A stretch of DNA of 64,000 bases. Source: UBA2336 sp964419145. Lineage in GTDB: Bacteria > Bacteroidota > Bacteroidia > Cytophagales > Cyclobacteriaceae. Made by a program: the position numbers and the translations under genes. Positions 43,748 to 51,755 of this stretch are shown here, piece after piece; within the stretch, counting starts at the first letter, position 1, and the number at the start of each line of letters is the position of its first letter. The stretch covers positions 62,001 to 126,000 of the forward strand of contig CAYQOM010000005.1 of the NCBI GenBank assembly GCA_964419145.1, read 5' to 3'. Below the pieces are notes generated by a model. That model was not told the origin of the DNA. It searched no databases and was given only the letters and a program-made list of their open reading frames with translations.

Positions 43748-44746
43748 TCAAGCCTTTATGAGCTCAAGTGATTTCAAATGTGCATTGATCAGCTCAACTT
43801 CTTCCTTGCTTAACTGAATACTTGCTGCTTTTGCATTCTCCGCAGCTTGCTTTGCATTACGCGCACCTACAAGGGCAATGGTAATACCCGGTTGTTCAAC
43901 GGTCCAACGTAGCACCAATTGACCAAGGGTGGCTTTCTTTTCTTCGGCTATGGGTTTTATCTTTTCAAGGAATGCGTTTGTGCGTTTGATGTTTTCATCT
44001 GTAAAAAAAAAGGACGTGCTGCGGTGGTCGCCTTCATTAAATGTATAACCGGGTTTCATTTTACCGGTAAGCAGCCCGCGTTGTAGCGGACTGTATGCCA
44101 GAATTCCTTTGTTGTATTTCAGGCAATAGGGCACCACATCCGTTTCAATGTCGCGCTTGACCATACTGTAAGGAACCTGGTTGGAAACCAGTTGTATTGA
44201 CTTTTCAGCTTCTTCCATTTGGGCAGCAGTGTAATTGCACACTCCGGCATACCGAACCTTGCCGGCTTTAATTAATTGGTCAACAGCTTCCATGGTTTCA
44301 TGGATGGGTGTGGTGCTGTCGGCCCAGTGAATCTGGTATAAGTCGATGTAATCAGTACCTAATCTGCGTAAGCTGTCTTCGCATTCCTGAATGATGCTTT
44401 CCTTTGCCGCGTATTTATAAATGTCAATGTCCTTACCGGAATTGTCTTTGCTCTTAAAATAAAACTCACCTTTTGCAAGGTTCCAACGCAAGCCAAATTT
44501 GGTTAGAATCTGCACCTTATCGCGCGGTAATCCTTTAATGGCTTCACCGGTAATTTCTTCGCTTTCGCCCTGCCCGTAAACCGGAGCGGTGTCAATAGCG
44601 GTTACACCTTCATGGTACGATGCCTGGATGGCTTTAATGGCTTCGTTACGTTCTGTTCCGCCCCACATCCATCCGCCAGCAGCCCATGCACCAAAGGTGA
44701 TAACCGGTAATTTCAGATCAGCGTGGGCAAGGTTTCTGTATTCCAT
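43748..44746 (-). CDS. Aldo/keto reductase
   Basis: The 332-residue cytoplasmic oxidoreductase has the AKR catalytic tetrad in place: D52 and Y57 (AIDTAPVYGQGESE), K83 (LTKFGL) and H140 (YQIHW). The C-terminal GARNAKQAAENAKA stretch is the NADPH-binding part. It reduces carbonyls with NADPH; substrate unknown. It is on the minus strand with a 51-base gap to the PorP/OmpA gene, itself the end of the sigma-factor operon, and is probably not part of it. Confidence 0.93.
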   Translation of the reverse strand: MEYRNLAHADLKLPVITFGAWAAGGWMWGGTERNEAIKAIQASYHEGVTAIDTAPVYGQGESEEITGEAIKGLPRDKVQILTKFGLRWNLAKGEFYFKSKDNSGKDIDIYKYAAKESIIQECEDSLRRLGTDYIDLYQIHWADSTTPIHETMEAVDQLIKAGKVRYAGVCNYTAAQMEEAEKSIQLVSNQVPYSMVKRDIETDVVPYCLKYNKGILAYSPLQRGLLTGKMKPGYTFNEGDHRSTSFFFTDENIKRTNAFLEKIKPIAEEKKATLGQLVLRWTVEQPGITIALVGARNAKQAAENAKAASIQLSKEEVELINAHLKSLELIKA

Positions 44747-44797
44747 ATGTTTTTTTTATTAGACAATAATAAAAACATAGGATACAGAATACTAATG

Positions 44798-46351
44798 TTA
44801 ATTATACAGAATGGTCAACTCAACGCGCCTGTTTTTTGCACGCGCTTCATCGCTTTCATTGTCGTTAAGCGGCTCATACATTCCTTTACCCTCTGTTACA
44901 ATTCTGGATGGATCTACTCCTTGTTCAATAAGCTTGGCCTTAACAGCATTGGCGCGCTGAAGCGATAGTCGTTCATTAAATCGGGCGGAGCCGATGTTAT
45001 CGGTATGGCCAACCAGTTTTATACTCAGGTGTGGGTTATCTGTCAGTGCCTCGGCCAACTCATCAATATATGTAGCTGATTCTCCATCCAGATTTGCGCT
45101 GTTGAATTCAAAGTTAAAATGTAGCGTAACGCGTTCAATGACGAGTGCTTCATGTTTGATTTTTCCTGCTTCGGCAAGTGCCAGCACAGAATCTTGTTTG
45201 TGTTGAAGGTTTTCTTTTAGTGCAGGTATTGGTTTAGGCTGTGTGCTCGATGTTGAATCAGCTTTAAGCGTATTTGGTGTGCTTGCATTTTGTTCGGCTT
45301 TCGGTCGGGATGCCGTAACTGGTTGCTTCTTGCGTTCGGGCGTCTTATTTTTTCTTCTTGCATTGGCTCTTGCTTTTAATCTGGGGTCTACCAGGCCGCG
45401 AAGCTCAACACCAACTTCAAGGGCTCCAAGATTTCCAATGTTTTTTTTGAACAGCGGAAAGTCATAGCTGAATCCCACAGAAAAATTTTCTTTATGAAAT
45501 TGTGCACCAATAATGCCCGATCTGCCCGGCACATATTTGGTAATGAAATCAACCCGACCGGAAAGTGAAGGAGAGGAACTTAATTCGTAGCTGGTGATCG
45601 CACCAATATTCAGTAAATTATTCAGGTGACTTCGGGTAAACAACACTTCGGGTGTAATGGCCAGTGGGCCCGATTTATATACGCGGACACCAATTGCAGC
45701 AACTGCTGTTGATTTTAGTTGGGCTTCCGAATTGAGAAAAGATGCCTCAGGTTTGTTAAAGTCAAAGAACGATAAACTCCAATAGGCAACCCGGTTGTTG
45801 TTTCTATCCACCTGTTGCCAGTGGAGGCCAAGGCTCAATGTGAAAAAATTTAGCCGCAATTGACTAAAATTTTCGCCACTATACAGTGATTCATCAAAAC
45901 CTCGATCGGGAATGTATTGCATGCCTGTGTACAAGCCCGCTGGATTTACTTTTTGAATTTGGTATAAACCTTTCGCACCAAAGGAGAGGGTTTGGTATTT
46001 ACGCAGATAAACGTTAGTCGCGACTGATAAGGCGGCTTCCTGAGTATTGAAGATGCCGGCTATTCCTGAGCGATCATCCAATAGGGTTAATCCTATTCCG
46101 CCCCAACGCATTCCATTTCTTGAATTCAAAAGTGGATAACTGGCTGAAGCCATGCTGCTTGCCAGGTTGAAGTCTGCCCCGGTAGACTGATTACGGTGAA
46201 GGAAACTTAGCGTGGCATAATCGGAAGCGGCAACGGATGCCGGGTTAATGCGCTGTGCAGTGTAGTTGTATTGGCTGAATTGAAAATATTGAGCATAGGA
46301 GTAGTGTGACCAACAGCATACAAGTAAGATCAACAGTTTTCTCAGCATCAT
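44798..46351 (-). CDS. PorP/SprF-type outer-membrane protein fused to an OmpA domain
   Basis: The 517-residue product has a signal peptide (LLILLVCCWSHYSYAQ), a PorP/SprF barrel-like N-terminal part (about 21-310; QFSQYNYTAQRINPASVA is the hallmark start of the family), a Lys/Pro/Ser-rich linker (about 315-385) and a C-terminal OmpA/MotB peptidoglycan-binding domain (about 400-517; LVGHTDNIGSARFNERLSLQ, AKNRRVEL). PorP/SprF proteins help type IX secretion of partner surface proteins. The fusion would let one protein hold the outer membrane to the cell wall. Its ATG overlaps the stop of the upstream cargo gene, so the two are coupled. Confidence 0.9.
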   Translation of the reverse strand: MMLRKLLILLVCCWSHYSYAQYFQFSQYNYTAQRINPASVAASDYATLSFLHRNQSTGADFNLASSMASASYPLLNSRNGMRWGGIGLTLLDDRSGIAGIFNTQEAALSVATNVYLRKYQTLSFGAKGLYQIQKVNPAGLYTGMQYIPDRGFDESLYSGENFSQLRLNFFTLSLGLHWQQVDRNNNRVAYWSLSFFDFNKPEASFLNSEAQLKSTAVAAIGVRVYKSGPLAITPEVLFTRSHLNNLLNIGAITSYELSSSPSLSGRVDFITKYVPGRSGIIGAQFHKENFSVGFSYDFPLFKKNIGNLGALEVGVELRGLVDPRLKARANARRKNKTPERKKQPVTASRPKAEQNASTPNTLKADSTSSTQPKPIPALKENLQHKQDSVLALAEAGKIKHEALVIERVTLHFNFEFNSANLDGESATYIDELAEALTDNPHLSIKLVGHTDNIGSARFNERLSLQRANAVKAKLIEQGVDPSRIVTEGKGMYEPLNDNESDEARAKNRRVELTILYN

Positions 46352-48807
46352 CGAATCAATACAATTGAACCTGAATCTTTTCCATTGAGCAGTAGTTTAC
46401 TACCATTCAAGAGTTGTCCGTTTACTTTCCAATAATAGACGCCTCCCGGTTGCAGAATACCTTTTACTGACCCATCCCATCCACGCTGTGTAGCTTCTTC
46501 TGCGTCTGTCGTGCTGTATACAGTATTTCCTTCACGGTTTATGATGGAGAAGGAGAAGTCCTTGACCTGACTCAATCCGTAAATTTTCAATTGATCGTTT
46601 GTTCCATCCTGATTCGGTGTGAATAAATTGGGAATGAAAGCCTGTTGTTGTACTACTACCGTAACAGTGGCTGAAGCTGTACAGCCAATTGAATCTGCAA
46701 CTGTAACCGTATAGGCGGTAGTTACTGATGGCGATGCTATTGGATTAGGTATGGTGGAATTATTTAATCCTGCCGCAGGAGTCCAGATATATTGAATTCC
46801 TCCTGAGGCATTCAGTTGAACTTCTTCTCCTTTTAAAATTTGAAACGATTGTCCGTTTAAGGTTACGACTGGTTTACTGATTTCAATGGTTGTTCGATGG
46901 ATTTCACTACAGCCCTCTCCATCGCTAACAAACAGTTTTACCGTGTCAACGGTGGTTGCTGTGTACGTTATGGCTGGTTCATTTGACAAGAAACCATTTT
47001 TAAAACTCGACCACTCAATTTGGGCCCAATTCCCATCAGCTTCGAATTCAAGTTGTGAATTTTCGCAAGCGAAGCGTGTATCGTAGTACTCACGAACAAC
47101 TGAATCTTTTCGCACCATTAAGAATAGTTTAATTAATGCACAAGCTGTATCGCGTTGCGGAATAAGGAAGAAAACAGTGTCTGTTGCTTCAGCGGTATAC
47201 TCGTAAGTTGTGGCTTCACCTAAAAAACCTTTATCAAAAGAAAACCACAGTGCGGTGGTGTCGGCTGTTAACGTTTTGCTTTCCGTTTTGCAAAGCGTGA
47301 CTCCCTCCTCCAGAATTTCCAGGCAAAATTCACTTGACCCGTTGCAAATACCCTGACAATTGAACACAGACCCGGAACACGAATATTCTCCGGTATGGTA
47401 AGCATTGTCAATGGATTGAATGTGATAGGCGTACTCAGGTTGGTCAACGCCCTTGAAGAAGGCGTAATTATGGGTACCGTTATTTCCATGCGAAACTTGT
47501 AGCCTTCGTTTGTTCAGTAGATCAAAGTCACCGGATACAAGGTCTTTATTCTGTGTTTGTAATGTAAGGTCATAGGTTATCGATGCCGAAGGGGTCGTAT
47601 CGTCTCCGGGTTTGTCCCAGTACATAAAGAGTCGGCTGTAAAGAATGGCTGCAATCGGTATTGGCGGAACAGCAGGAGGATTATTTACTGTAGAGATAGA
47701 GTTTTCATAGAAACTGATCGTATATGTTGTTGTGCCTGAAAGCTGCACCAGATCCAAGTCCCCATCATAATCAAAATCTCCAAAACGTTGTGTGATTAAG
47801 TCTGTGGATGGAAGAGGCTCAATGGCTTCATTTGCCAGAAAGATTTTATTGAAAGTTGTTGCTGTTTGATCTTCACCCAGCACCTGAATGTCAACTTGCC
47901 CGTCTGAGTCGAGATCCGCAGCAAAAAGTTGTTTGGGACTAAAATCAAGTGAGGTTGTTTCCTCTATAGTAAAATCACTGTTTTCATTACTGGTTACAGT
48001 TAATACTATTCCTTCATTGTTATTATTGATTCCGGCCAGCACCACATCAAATATTCCATCATAATTTATGTCGGCAAGCCAGGGTGAAACCTCAGCGATA
48101 CCATCAATCAAGGCGCCTTCGGTGAAATTCATCAACCGGTCATTGATCAAAATAGCATGGTAAGGTGAAGTATTTTCAAGTTCACCAGATACAAAAAGAT
48201 CATTCACCCCATCCTGATTAAAATCGTGTACTTCAATAACGGTGGCGTGAACCTTAATGCTATCTTTTACCAACGTCCATGAATTTTGTTGAAGCTCAAA
48301 AATGAAAAGGAATGGCCCGTCCGAATTTGTTCCGCTGATGATCAGCTCCTTTACCCCATTTTGATTCAGGTCTGCAAACTTTACAACAGAGCCCGTTATT
48401 GGCAATAAAGGCTCATCAAGAAGGGAAAAGTTAAAATCTCCATGACTGAGAAGAGCGGTTGTGAAAGGGCCATCATCTGAATCTCCGGAAAGAATAGCAT
48501 CAACCTGTCCATCCATATTAATATCAGTATATGTGGTTGCTGCATTTTTTATTCCGGTCTCAATAGCGTGAACAAATGAGAATTCAGCGTTTTCATTTTT
48601 ATAAATCAGGAACACATGATAGTCAAGCGGATCTGTGGCCTGAACCAGAAGATCAAGCTCACCATCATGATTCATATCCAACCAGTAAATGTTTTTACCG
48701 GTAAACCCGGCCGGTAAATCCAGGTTTTGAATCTGCTGAAACTGTTGTGCGGTAGAGCAGAATCCTTGAACCAGGATAGTTATAAGTACGAACAGTTTTT
48801 TCATCAC
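46348..48807 (-). CDS. FG-GAP repeat protein with type IX secretion (gliding-motility-associated) C-terminal domain
   Basis: The 819-residue exported protein has a signal peptide, then seven Dx[ND]xDGxxD-type motifs (e.g. DMNHDGELD, DINMDGQVD, DLNQNGVKE, DFNQDGVND, DINYDGIFD, DLDSDGQVD, DFDYDGDLD) spread over residues ~48-360, the count for a seven-bladed FG-GAP propeller with Ca2+-binding loops. A fibronectin/PKD-like part with a Cys-rich stretch follows, and the last ~90 residues are the gliding-motility-associated C-terminal (CHU_C) sorting domain: PNLFTPNQDGTNDQLKI...GWDG...GVYYWKV. It should be secreted by the type IX system and stay on the surface. Coupled to its neighbours by ATGA overlaps on both sides. 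Confidence 0.92.
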   Translation of the reverse strand: MMKKLFVLITILVQGFCSTAQQFQQIQNLDLPAGFTGKNIYWLDMNHDGELDLLVQATDPLDYHVFLIYKNENAEFSFVHAIETGIKNAATTYTDINMDGQVDAILSGDSDDGPFTTALLSHGDFNFSLLDEPLLPITGSVVKFADLNQNGVKELIISGTNSDGPFLFIFELQQNSWTLVKDSIKVHATVIEVHDFNQDGVNDLFVSGELENTSPYHAILINDRLMNFTEGALIDGIAEVSPWLADINYDGIFDVVLAGINNNNEGIVLTVTSNENSDFTIEETTSLDFSPKQLFAADLDSDGQVDIQVLGEDQTATTFNKIFLANEAIEPLPSTDLITQRFGDFDYDGDLDLVQLSGTTTYTISFYENSISTVNNPPAVPPIPIAAILYSRLFMYWDKPGDDTTPSASITYDLTLQTQNKDLVSGDFDLLNKRRLQVSHGNNGTHNYAFFKGVDQPEYAYHIQSIDNAYHTGEYSCSGSVFNCQGICNGSSEFCLEILEEGVTLCKTESKTLTADTTALWFSFDKGFLGEATTYEYTAEATDTVFFLIPQRDTACALIKLFLMVRKDSVVREYYDTRFACENSQLEFEADGNWAQIEWSSFKNGFLSNEPAITYTATTVDTVKLFVSDGEGCSEIHRTTIEISKPVVTLNGQSFQILKGEEVQLNASGGIQYIWTPAAGLNNSTIPNPIASPSVTTAYTVTVADSIGCTASATVTVVVQQQAFIPNLFTPNQDGTNDQLKIYGLSQVKDFSFSIINREGNTVYSTTDAEEATQRGWDGSVKGILQPGGVYYWKVNGQLLNGSKLLLNGKDSGSIVLIR

Positions 48808-49535
48808 TCTTTTGATTTAACGGAGATGATTTGAAAAGTAATAGGAATGGAGAGTTTACTGGATACGGGATTTCCATTCAATGTGGCTGGATTCCATGAA
48901 GGCATATTTTCAATAAGCCTGATGGCCTCTGGATTCAATTTTTCATTTGGTGAATTTTCAACGGTTATTTTCTCAGGCTTGCCCGCCACATTGATGATAA
49001 AGGAAACAGTCACTACACCTTGAACAGAGTCAGCGATAGCTTCCGGGGGATATTGTAAAGCGGTACTGAAATAGGTGTATAGTGATGCATAACCATCAAC
49101 GGGTGAAGCCTGGTGATAAATGTGTTCCGGTTGTTCTGTAGCTTTCTCCTCAACTTCTGAATTTTTCTTAGTAGCAATTTTTGTTGGCGATTTATTTTCC
49201 AGAGGTGGAGTACCAGGTTGTTTTTCTATGTCCTGCTCATCGTTTTTCGTCACAAAATCATCTTGAGCGGGCGTTGCAGGTTCTGAATCATCAGGTGTTA
49301 CTATAGGTTCCGACTCCATGGGCATTGCTTCAGGTGTAGTTTCTGAAGTTGTTTTTTCTGAAAGCGTGAACCACAGCAATCCAATTAATACGATTCCCCC
49401 AACTCCAAGCAAACCTCTTTTTAGGAGAACCTTGTTTCGATTGGTCTGTGTGGCACTTGCATGTTTGCGAAGTAGTACATCGAAATCCATATACTGGAGT
49501 ATTTCGCTGTCAGACACTTCTGGTTTTTTTTTCAT
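48804..49535 (-). CDS. Single-pass membrane protein with TonB C-terminal domain; possible anti-sigma factor
   Basis: I place the start at 49535 (MKKKPEVSDSEILQYMD), 10 bases after the sigma-factor stop; an upstream ATG at 49559 would overlap it. The 243-residue product has a ~37-residue cytoplasmic N-terminus, one transmembrane helix (about 40-58, GLLGVGGIVLIGLLWFTLS), a Pro/Glu/Lys-rich spacer and a TonB-C domain (about 160-240, GVVTVSFIINVAGKPEKITV). Its position just after an ECF sigma gene and its topology fit an anti-sigma factor; no zinc-binding HxxxCxxC motif is seen, so the role is inferred from context. The stop overlaps the next start as ATGA. Confidence 0.75.
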   Translation of the reverse strand: MKKKPEVSDSEILQYMDFDVLLRKHASATQTNRNKVLLKRGLLGVGGIVLIGLLWFTLSEKTTSETTPEAMPMESEPIVTPDDSEPATPAQDDFVTKNDEQDIEKQPGTPPLENKSPTKIATKKNSEVEEKATEQPEHIYHQASPVDGYASLYTYFSTALQYPPEAIADSVQGVVTVSFIINVAGKPEKITVENSPNEKLNPEAIRLIENMPSWNPATLNGNPVSSKLSIPITFQIISVKSKE

Positions 49536-49545
49536 TATCGTGATC

Positions 49546-50115
49546 TTAATGTTTGGCATGTCCGATGAATAATTTTTTCATTTTTTCAAGAATGCGATAG
49601 GTTCTAACCTTGGCGTAGTTTTCCGTAATGCCCAATATGTCGGCAACTTCTTTAAAAGGCCGGTTTTCCATAAACCTTAACTCAATCAGTTGAAGTTCTT
49701 CGTATTTCAATTGCTTGAGTATTTCCGGCAGTCGTTGTTTCAGATCCTCTAAGCCATCCTGCGCGAACATTTCTTCATAAAGAAAATCGGCAAGATCATC
49801 TTCCAAAACCACTATGCGTGCTCGCTTGCTTTTTCTGAAGTAATCGTTGCACTCGTTAATTGCAATGCGATACAACCAGGCCGAGAAGGGCAATCCCCTG
49901 AAACTATATTTTCTGATGTTCAGCAAGGCCTTTAAGAAGACCTGTGAAGTCAGATCCGCAGTGAGTTCCTTTTCAGCAGTACGGTGAAGAATAAAAAGAA
50001 AAATGGTTTTGTAATATTTTTCATAAAGTGATTTAAAGGCAGTGGAATCCTCCTTTGATCGGAGGATGAGCACCTCTTCTTCGTTCGAGATTTTAGTCTG
50101 GTAGTCTTGTTCCAC
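49546..50115 (-). CDS. ECF-type RNA polymerase sigma factor
   Basis: The 189-residue protein has a sigma-70 region 2 (about 28-95: LTADLTSQVFLKALLNI, FSAWLYRIAINECNDYFRK) and region 4 (about 125-180: EELQLIELRFMENRPFKEVADILGIT, a helix-turn-helix), with the short spacer of extracytoplasmic-function sigma factors and no region 1 or 3. It starts the operon that continues with the membrane TonB-domain protein, the type IX cargo and the PorP/OmpA protein, so it may switch on its own operon and that cargo. A TAGTTTTG site lies at 50239-50246, ~125 bases upstream. Confidence 0.9.
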   Translation of the reverse strand: MEQDYQTKISNEEEVLILRSKEDSTAFKSLYEKYYKTIFLFILHRTAEKELTADLTSQVFLKALLNIRKYSFRGLPFSAWLYRIAINECNDYFRKSKRARIVVLEDDLADFLYEEMFAQDGLEDLKQRLPEILKQLKYEELQLIELRFMENRPFKEVADILGITENYAKVRTYRILEKMKKLFIGHAKH

Positions 50116-50238
50116 GCGCTTATTGGGCCATTTTGAAGTCTAAATGACAATTCCATTTAAAAGATACACTTCCTGCCTAAAAAAGCCGTGAAATTCTGGT
50201 AAGAATGTGCCCTTCGAGAACTGAAGAGATAAAATTTT

Positions 50239-50246
50239 CAAAACTA
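50239..50246 (-). promoter_or_regulatory. Possible -7 element of the sigma-factor operon
   Basis: Read on the minus strand it is TAGTTTTG, a match to TAnnTTTG, but it lies ~125 bases before the sigma start and no -33 element is well placed. If the operon is autoregulated another promoter would be expected. Confidence 0.3.
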
Positions 50247-50296
50247 TTTTTTCCTGTTGCCATAGGGCTGTCACTGGTCAATCGTTTTTTTGGTAC

Positions 50297-50410
50297 ATGA
50301 TTCATGCAAAATCTTCAACACCGTTGATTAAGGTTTTATGGCTAATAGCCGGAGTACTGATCGGAGTGTTGATCCTGGTGATTTTGCTTTCGGATCCCTT
50401 GTTAACCTAA
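50297..50410 (+). CDS. Small single-pass membrane protein, 37 residues
   Basis: The frame starts at ATG 50297 and ends at TAA 50408-50410. The 37 residues begin MIHAKSSTPLIKVLW and contain one strongly hydrophobic segment (WLIAGVLIGVLILVILL) with a short polar tail, a classical small transmembrane protein. It lies 15 bases ahead of a 70-residue gene and probably shares its transcript. No family is known to me. The neat topology argues that it is real, but a frame this short can occur by chance. Confidence 0.55.
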   Translation: MIHAKSSTPLIKVLWLIAGVLIGVLILVILLSDPLLT

Positions 50411-50424
50411 GTCAAGTATCAACT

Positions 50425-50637
50425 ATGGACGTCATTGTACTTTCAACCTCAGTTCAATCTCCGCTTCAGGTAAAATCGTTGGCCCCGGTATTGAATGAAT
50501 TGGCGGGGCAGGGTAACTGGAATTTTGCGTTGGATGACGTAGACCGGGTGCTTCGTATTGTATCGGATAAGGTTAAGCCTGTCGATGCCGTTCAACTTTT
50601 GCGTAGCTGGGGTATTGATTGTAAAGAACTTGAATAA
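50425..50637 (+). CDS. Small cytoplasmic protein, ferredoxin-like fold suspected
   Basis: I place the start at 50425 (MDVIVLSTSVQSPLQV), because codons upstream of it in this frame overlap the membrane-protein frame at 50297-50410. The 70-residue product has a beta-alpha-beta look (MDVIVLSTSV; LAPVLNELAGQG; NWNFALDDVDRVLRIV; VKPVDAVQLLRSWGI), as in heavy-metal-associated-like folds, but the CxxC metal motif is absent. It ends 11 bases before the RibD-domain gene, so the two are likely one operon. I cannot name its role. Confidence 0.7.
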   Translation: MDVIVLSTSVQSPLQVKSLAPVLNELAGQGNWNFALDDVDRVLRIVSDKVKPVDAVQLLRSWGIDCKELE

Positions 50638-50648
50638 AATCTATCGAT

Positions 50649-51152
50649 ATGCGAAAAGTAATTTTGGGCGTGGCGGTTAGCCTGGATGGCTTTATTGAAG
50701 GTCCCAATGGCGAATACGACTGGTGTCCACCTCCTTCAGGTAATGAAATGAGTAAATTTTTAGATGGAATTGATGTCGTGTTTTTCGGAAGGAAGAGCTA
50801 CGAGTTGTTTGGTACAGCCGAGTATGCCAGCAAAATCTGCTATGTATTTTCGAATACCTTAAAAGCTGTAAAGGGTAAAAATACGCATCTGCTTAGTGGC
50901 GATGTGGTAAGTGCGGTGAAGAAAATCAAAGCGGAGGAAGGAAAGAACATTTGGTTATGGGGTGGGGCAAGCCTGACAACCACATTTATGAACGCTGGCC
51001 TGGTGGATGAACTGTGGCTTGGACTCGTACCGGTAGTGCTGGGTGCAGGAAAGCCACTCTTTCAGGATATCAAACAACGTGAACATTTTGAGTTCACCGA
51101 AATCGACAAGCAGCAAGGCTATCTTTCCCTGAAGCTTCGCTACAAAGGCTGA
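50649..51152 (+). CDS. RibD C-terminal / dihydrofolate reductase-like family protein
   Basis: The 167-residue product shows the RibD_C reductase fold: MRKVILGVAVSLDGFIEGPNGEYDW at the start (in outline LGVAVSLDGFIEG), the VVFFGRKSYE stretch, LWGGASLTTTFMNAGLVDELWL and a final hydrophobic strand. Such proteins bind NADPH and reduce pterin- or pyrimidine-like compounds; substrate is unknown for this subfamily. It is at the end of a short operon with the 37- and 70-residue genes. Confidence 0.88.
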   Translation: MRKVILGVAVSLDGFIEGPNGEYDWCPPPSGNEMSKFLDGIDVVFFGRKSYELFGTAEYASKICYVFSNTLKAVKGKNTHLLSGDVVSAVKKIKAEEGKNIWLWGGASLTTTFMNAGLVDELWLGLVPVVLGAGKPLFQDIKQREHFEFTEIDKQQGYLSLKLRYKG

Positions 51153-51164
51153 TGCCGTTTCCGT

Positions 51165-51172
51165 TATCTTTG
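51165..51172 (+). promoter_or_regulatory. -7 promoter element abutting the YkgJ-like gene
   Basis: TATCTTTG matches TAnnTTTG. It ends 4 bases before the ATG at 51177, so the mRNA would have almost no leader; a second in-frame ATG at 51183 is close. Confidence 0.5.
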
Positions 51173-51176
51173 CTCC

Positions 51177-51755
51177 ATGACGATGGAGGAAAAGGTAAAG
51201 GCAGTTGAACAGGTTTTTGAGAAACTCGATCAGGAAATTTCACAGTTTCAGGGTTGGTCAGGCCTGCATTGCAAGTGGGGGTGTGGCAAGTGTTGTTTCA
51301 AACCCGATATTGAAGCTACTATTCTCGAGTTTCTTCCATTTGCACATGCCTTGTATCATGCTGATCAGGCATTCGTATGGTTGGAAAAACTAGAGCAATC
51401 AGACTCATCCATTTGCCTGATTCTGAACCCAACCCAATCGGGGGCAGGCCTGTGTACGGAGTATAAGCACCGGGGGTTGATTTGCCGCCTCTTCGGATTT
51501 TCAGCGCGCACAAACAAACACGGGAAGAAGGAATTGGTCACGTGTGAAATCATTAAAACGGAACAAGTTGATCAGTATACAAAAGCGCAAGAGAAAGTTG
51601 CGCAGGAACACGAATCAATACCCGTGATGCATCAATACTACATGCAATTACACGCCATCGACTACGAACTCACCAAAGATTTTTATCCGATTAACGTGGC
51701 TATCCGAAAAGCTATTGAAACGGTGTTGGGCTGGTATGCCTACAGAAACAACTGA
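51177..51755 (+). CDS. YkgJ-family cysteine-cluster protein
   Basis: The 192-residue protein has the YkgJ cysteine pattern: C32, C36, C39, C40 (LHCKWGCGKCCF) and a second group (GAGLCTEYKHRGLICRLFGF in outline, plus VTCEI). This is a metal- or iron-sulfur-binding domain, its exact chemistry unproven. The N-terminus is a short helix (MEEKVKAVEQVFEKLDQE). The start is either the ATG at 51177 or the one at 51183; the promoter at 51165-51172 lies just in front, suggesting a leaderless mRNA. It converges on, and overlaps by 16 bases, the small membrane-protein gene at 51740. Confidence 0.85.
   Translation: MTMEEKVKAVEQVFEKLDQEISQFQGWSGLHCKWGCGKCCFKPDIEATILEFLPFAHALYHADQAFVWLEKLEQSDSSICLILNPTQSGAGLCTEYKHRGLICRLFGFSARTNKHGKKELVTCEIIKTEQVDQYTKAQEKVAQEHESIPVMHQYYMQLHAIDYELTKDFYPINVAIRKAIETVLGWYAYRNN

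Noticed and set aside
50338..50424. Upstream extension of the 70-residue gene to an ATG at 50338
   Set aside because: It overlaps in another frame with the better small membrane-protein frame (50297-50410), and the extra residues look like out-of-frame sequence.
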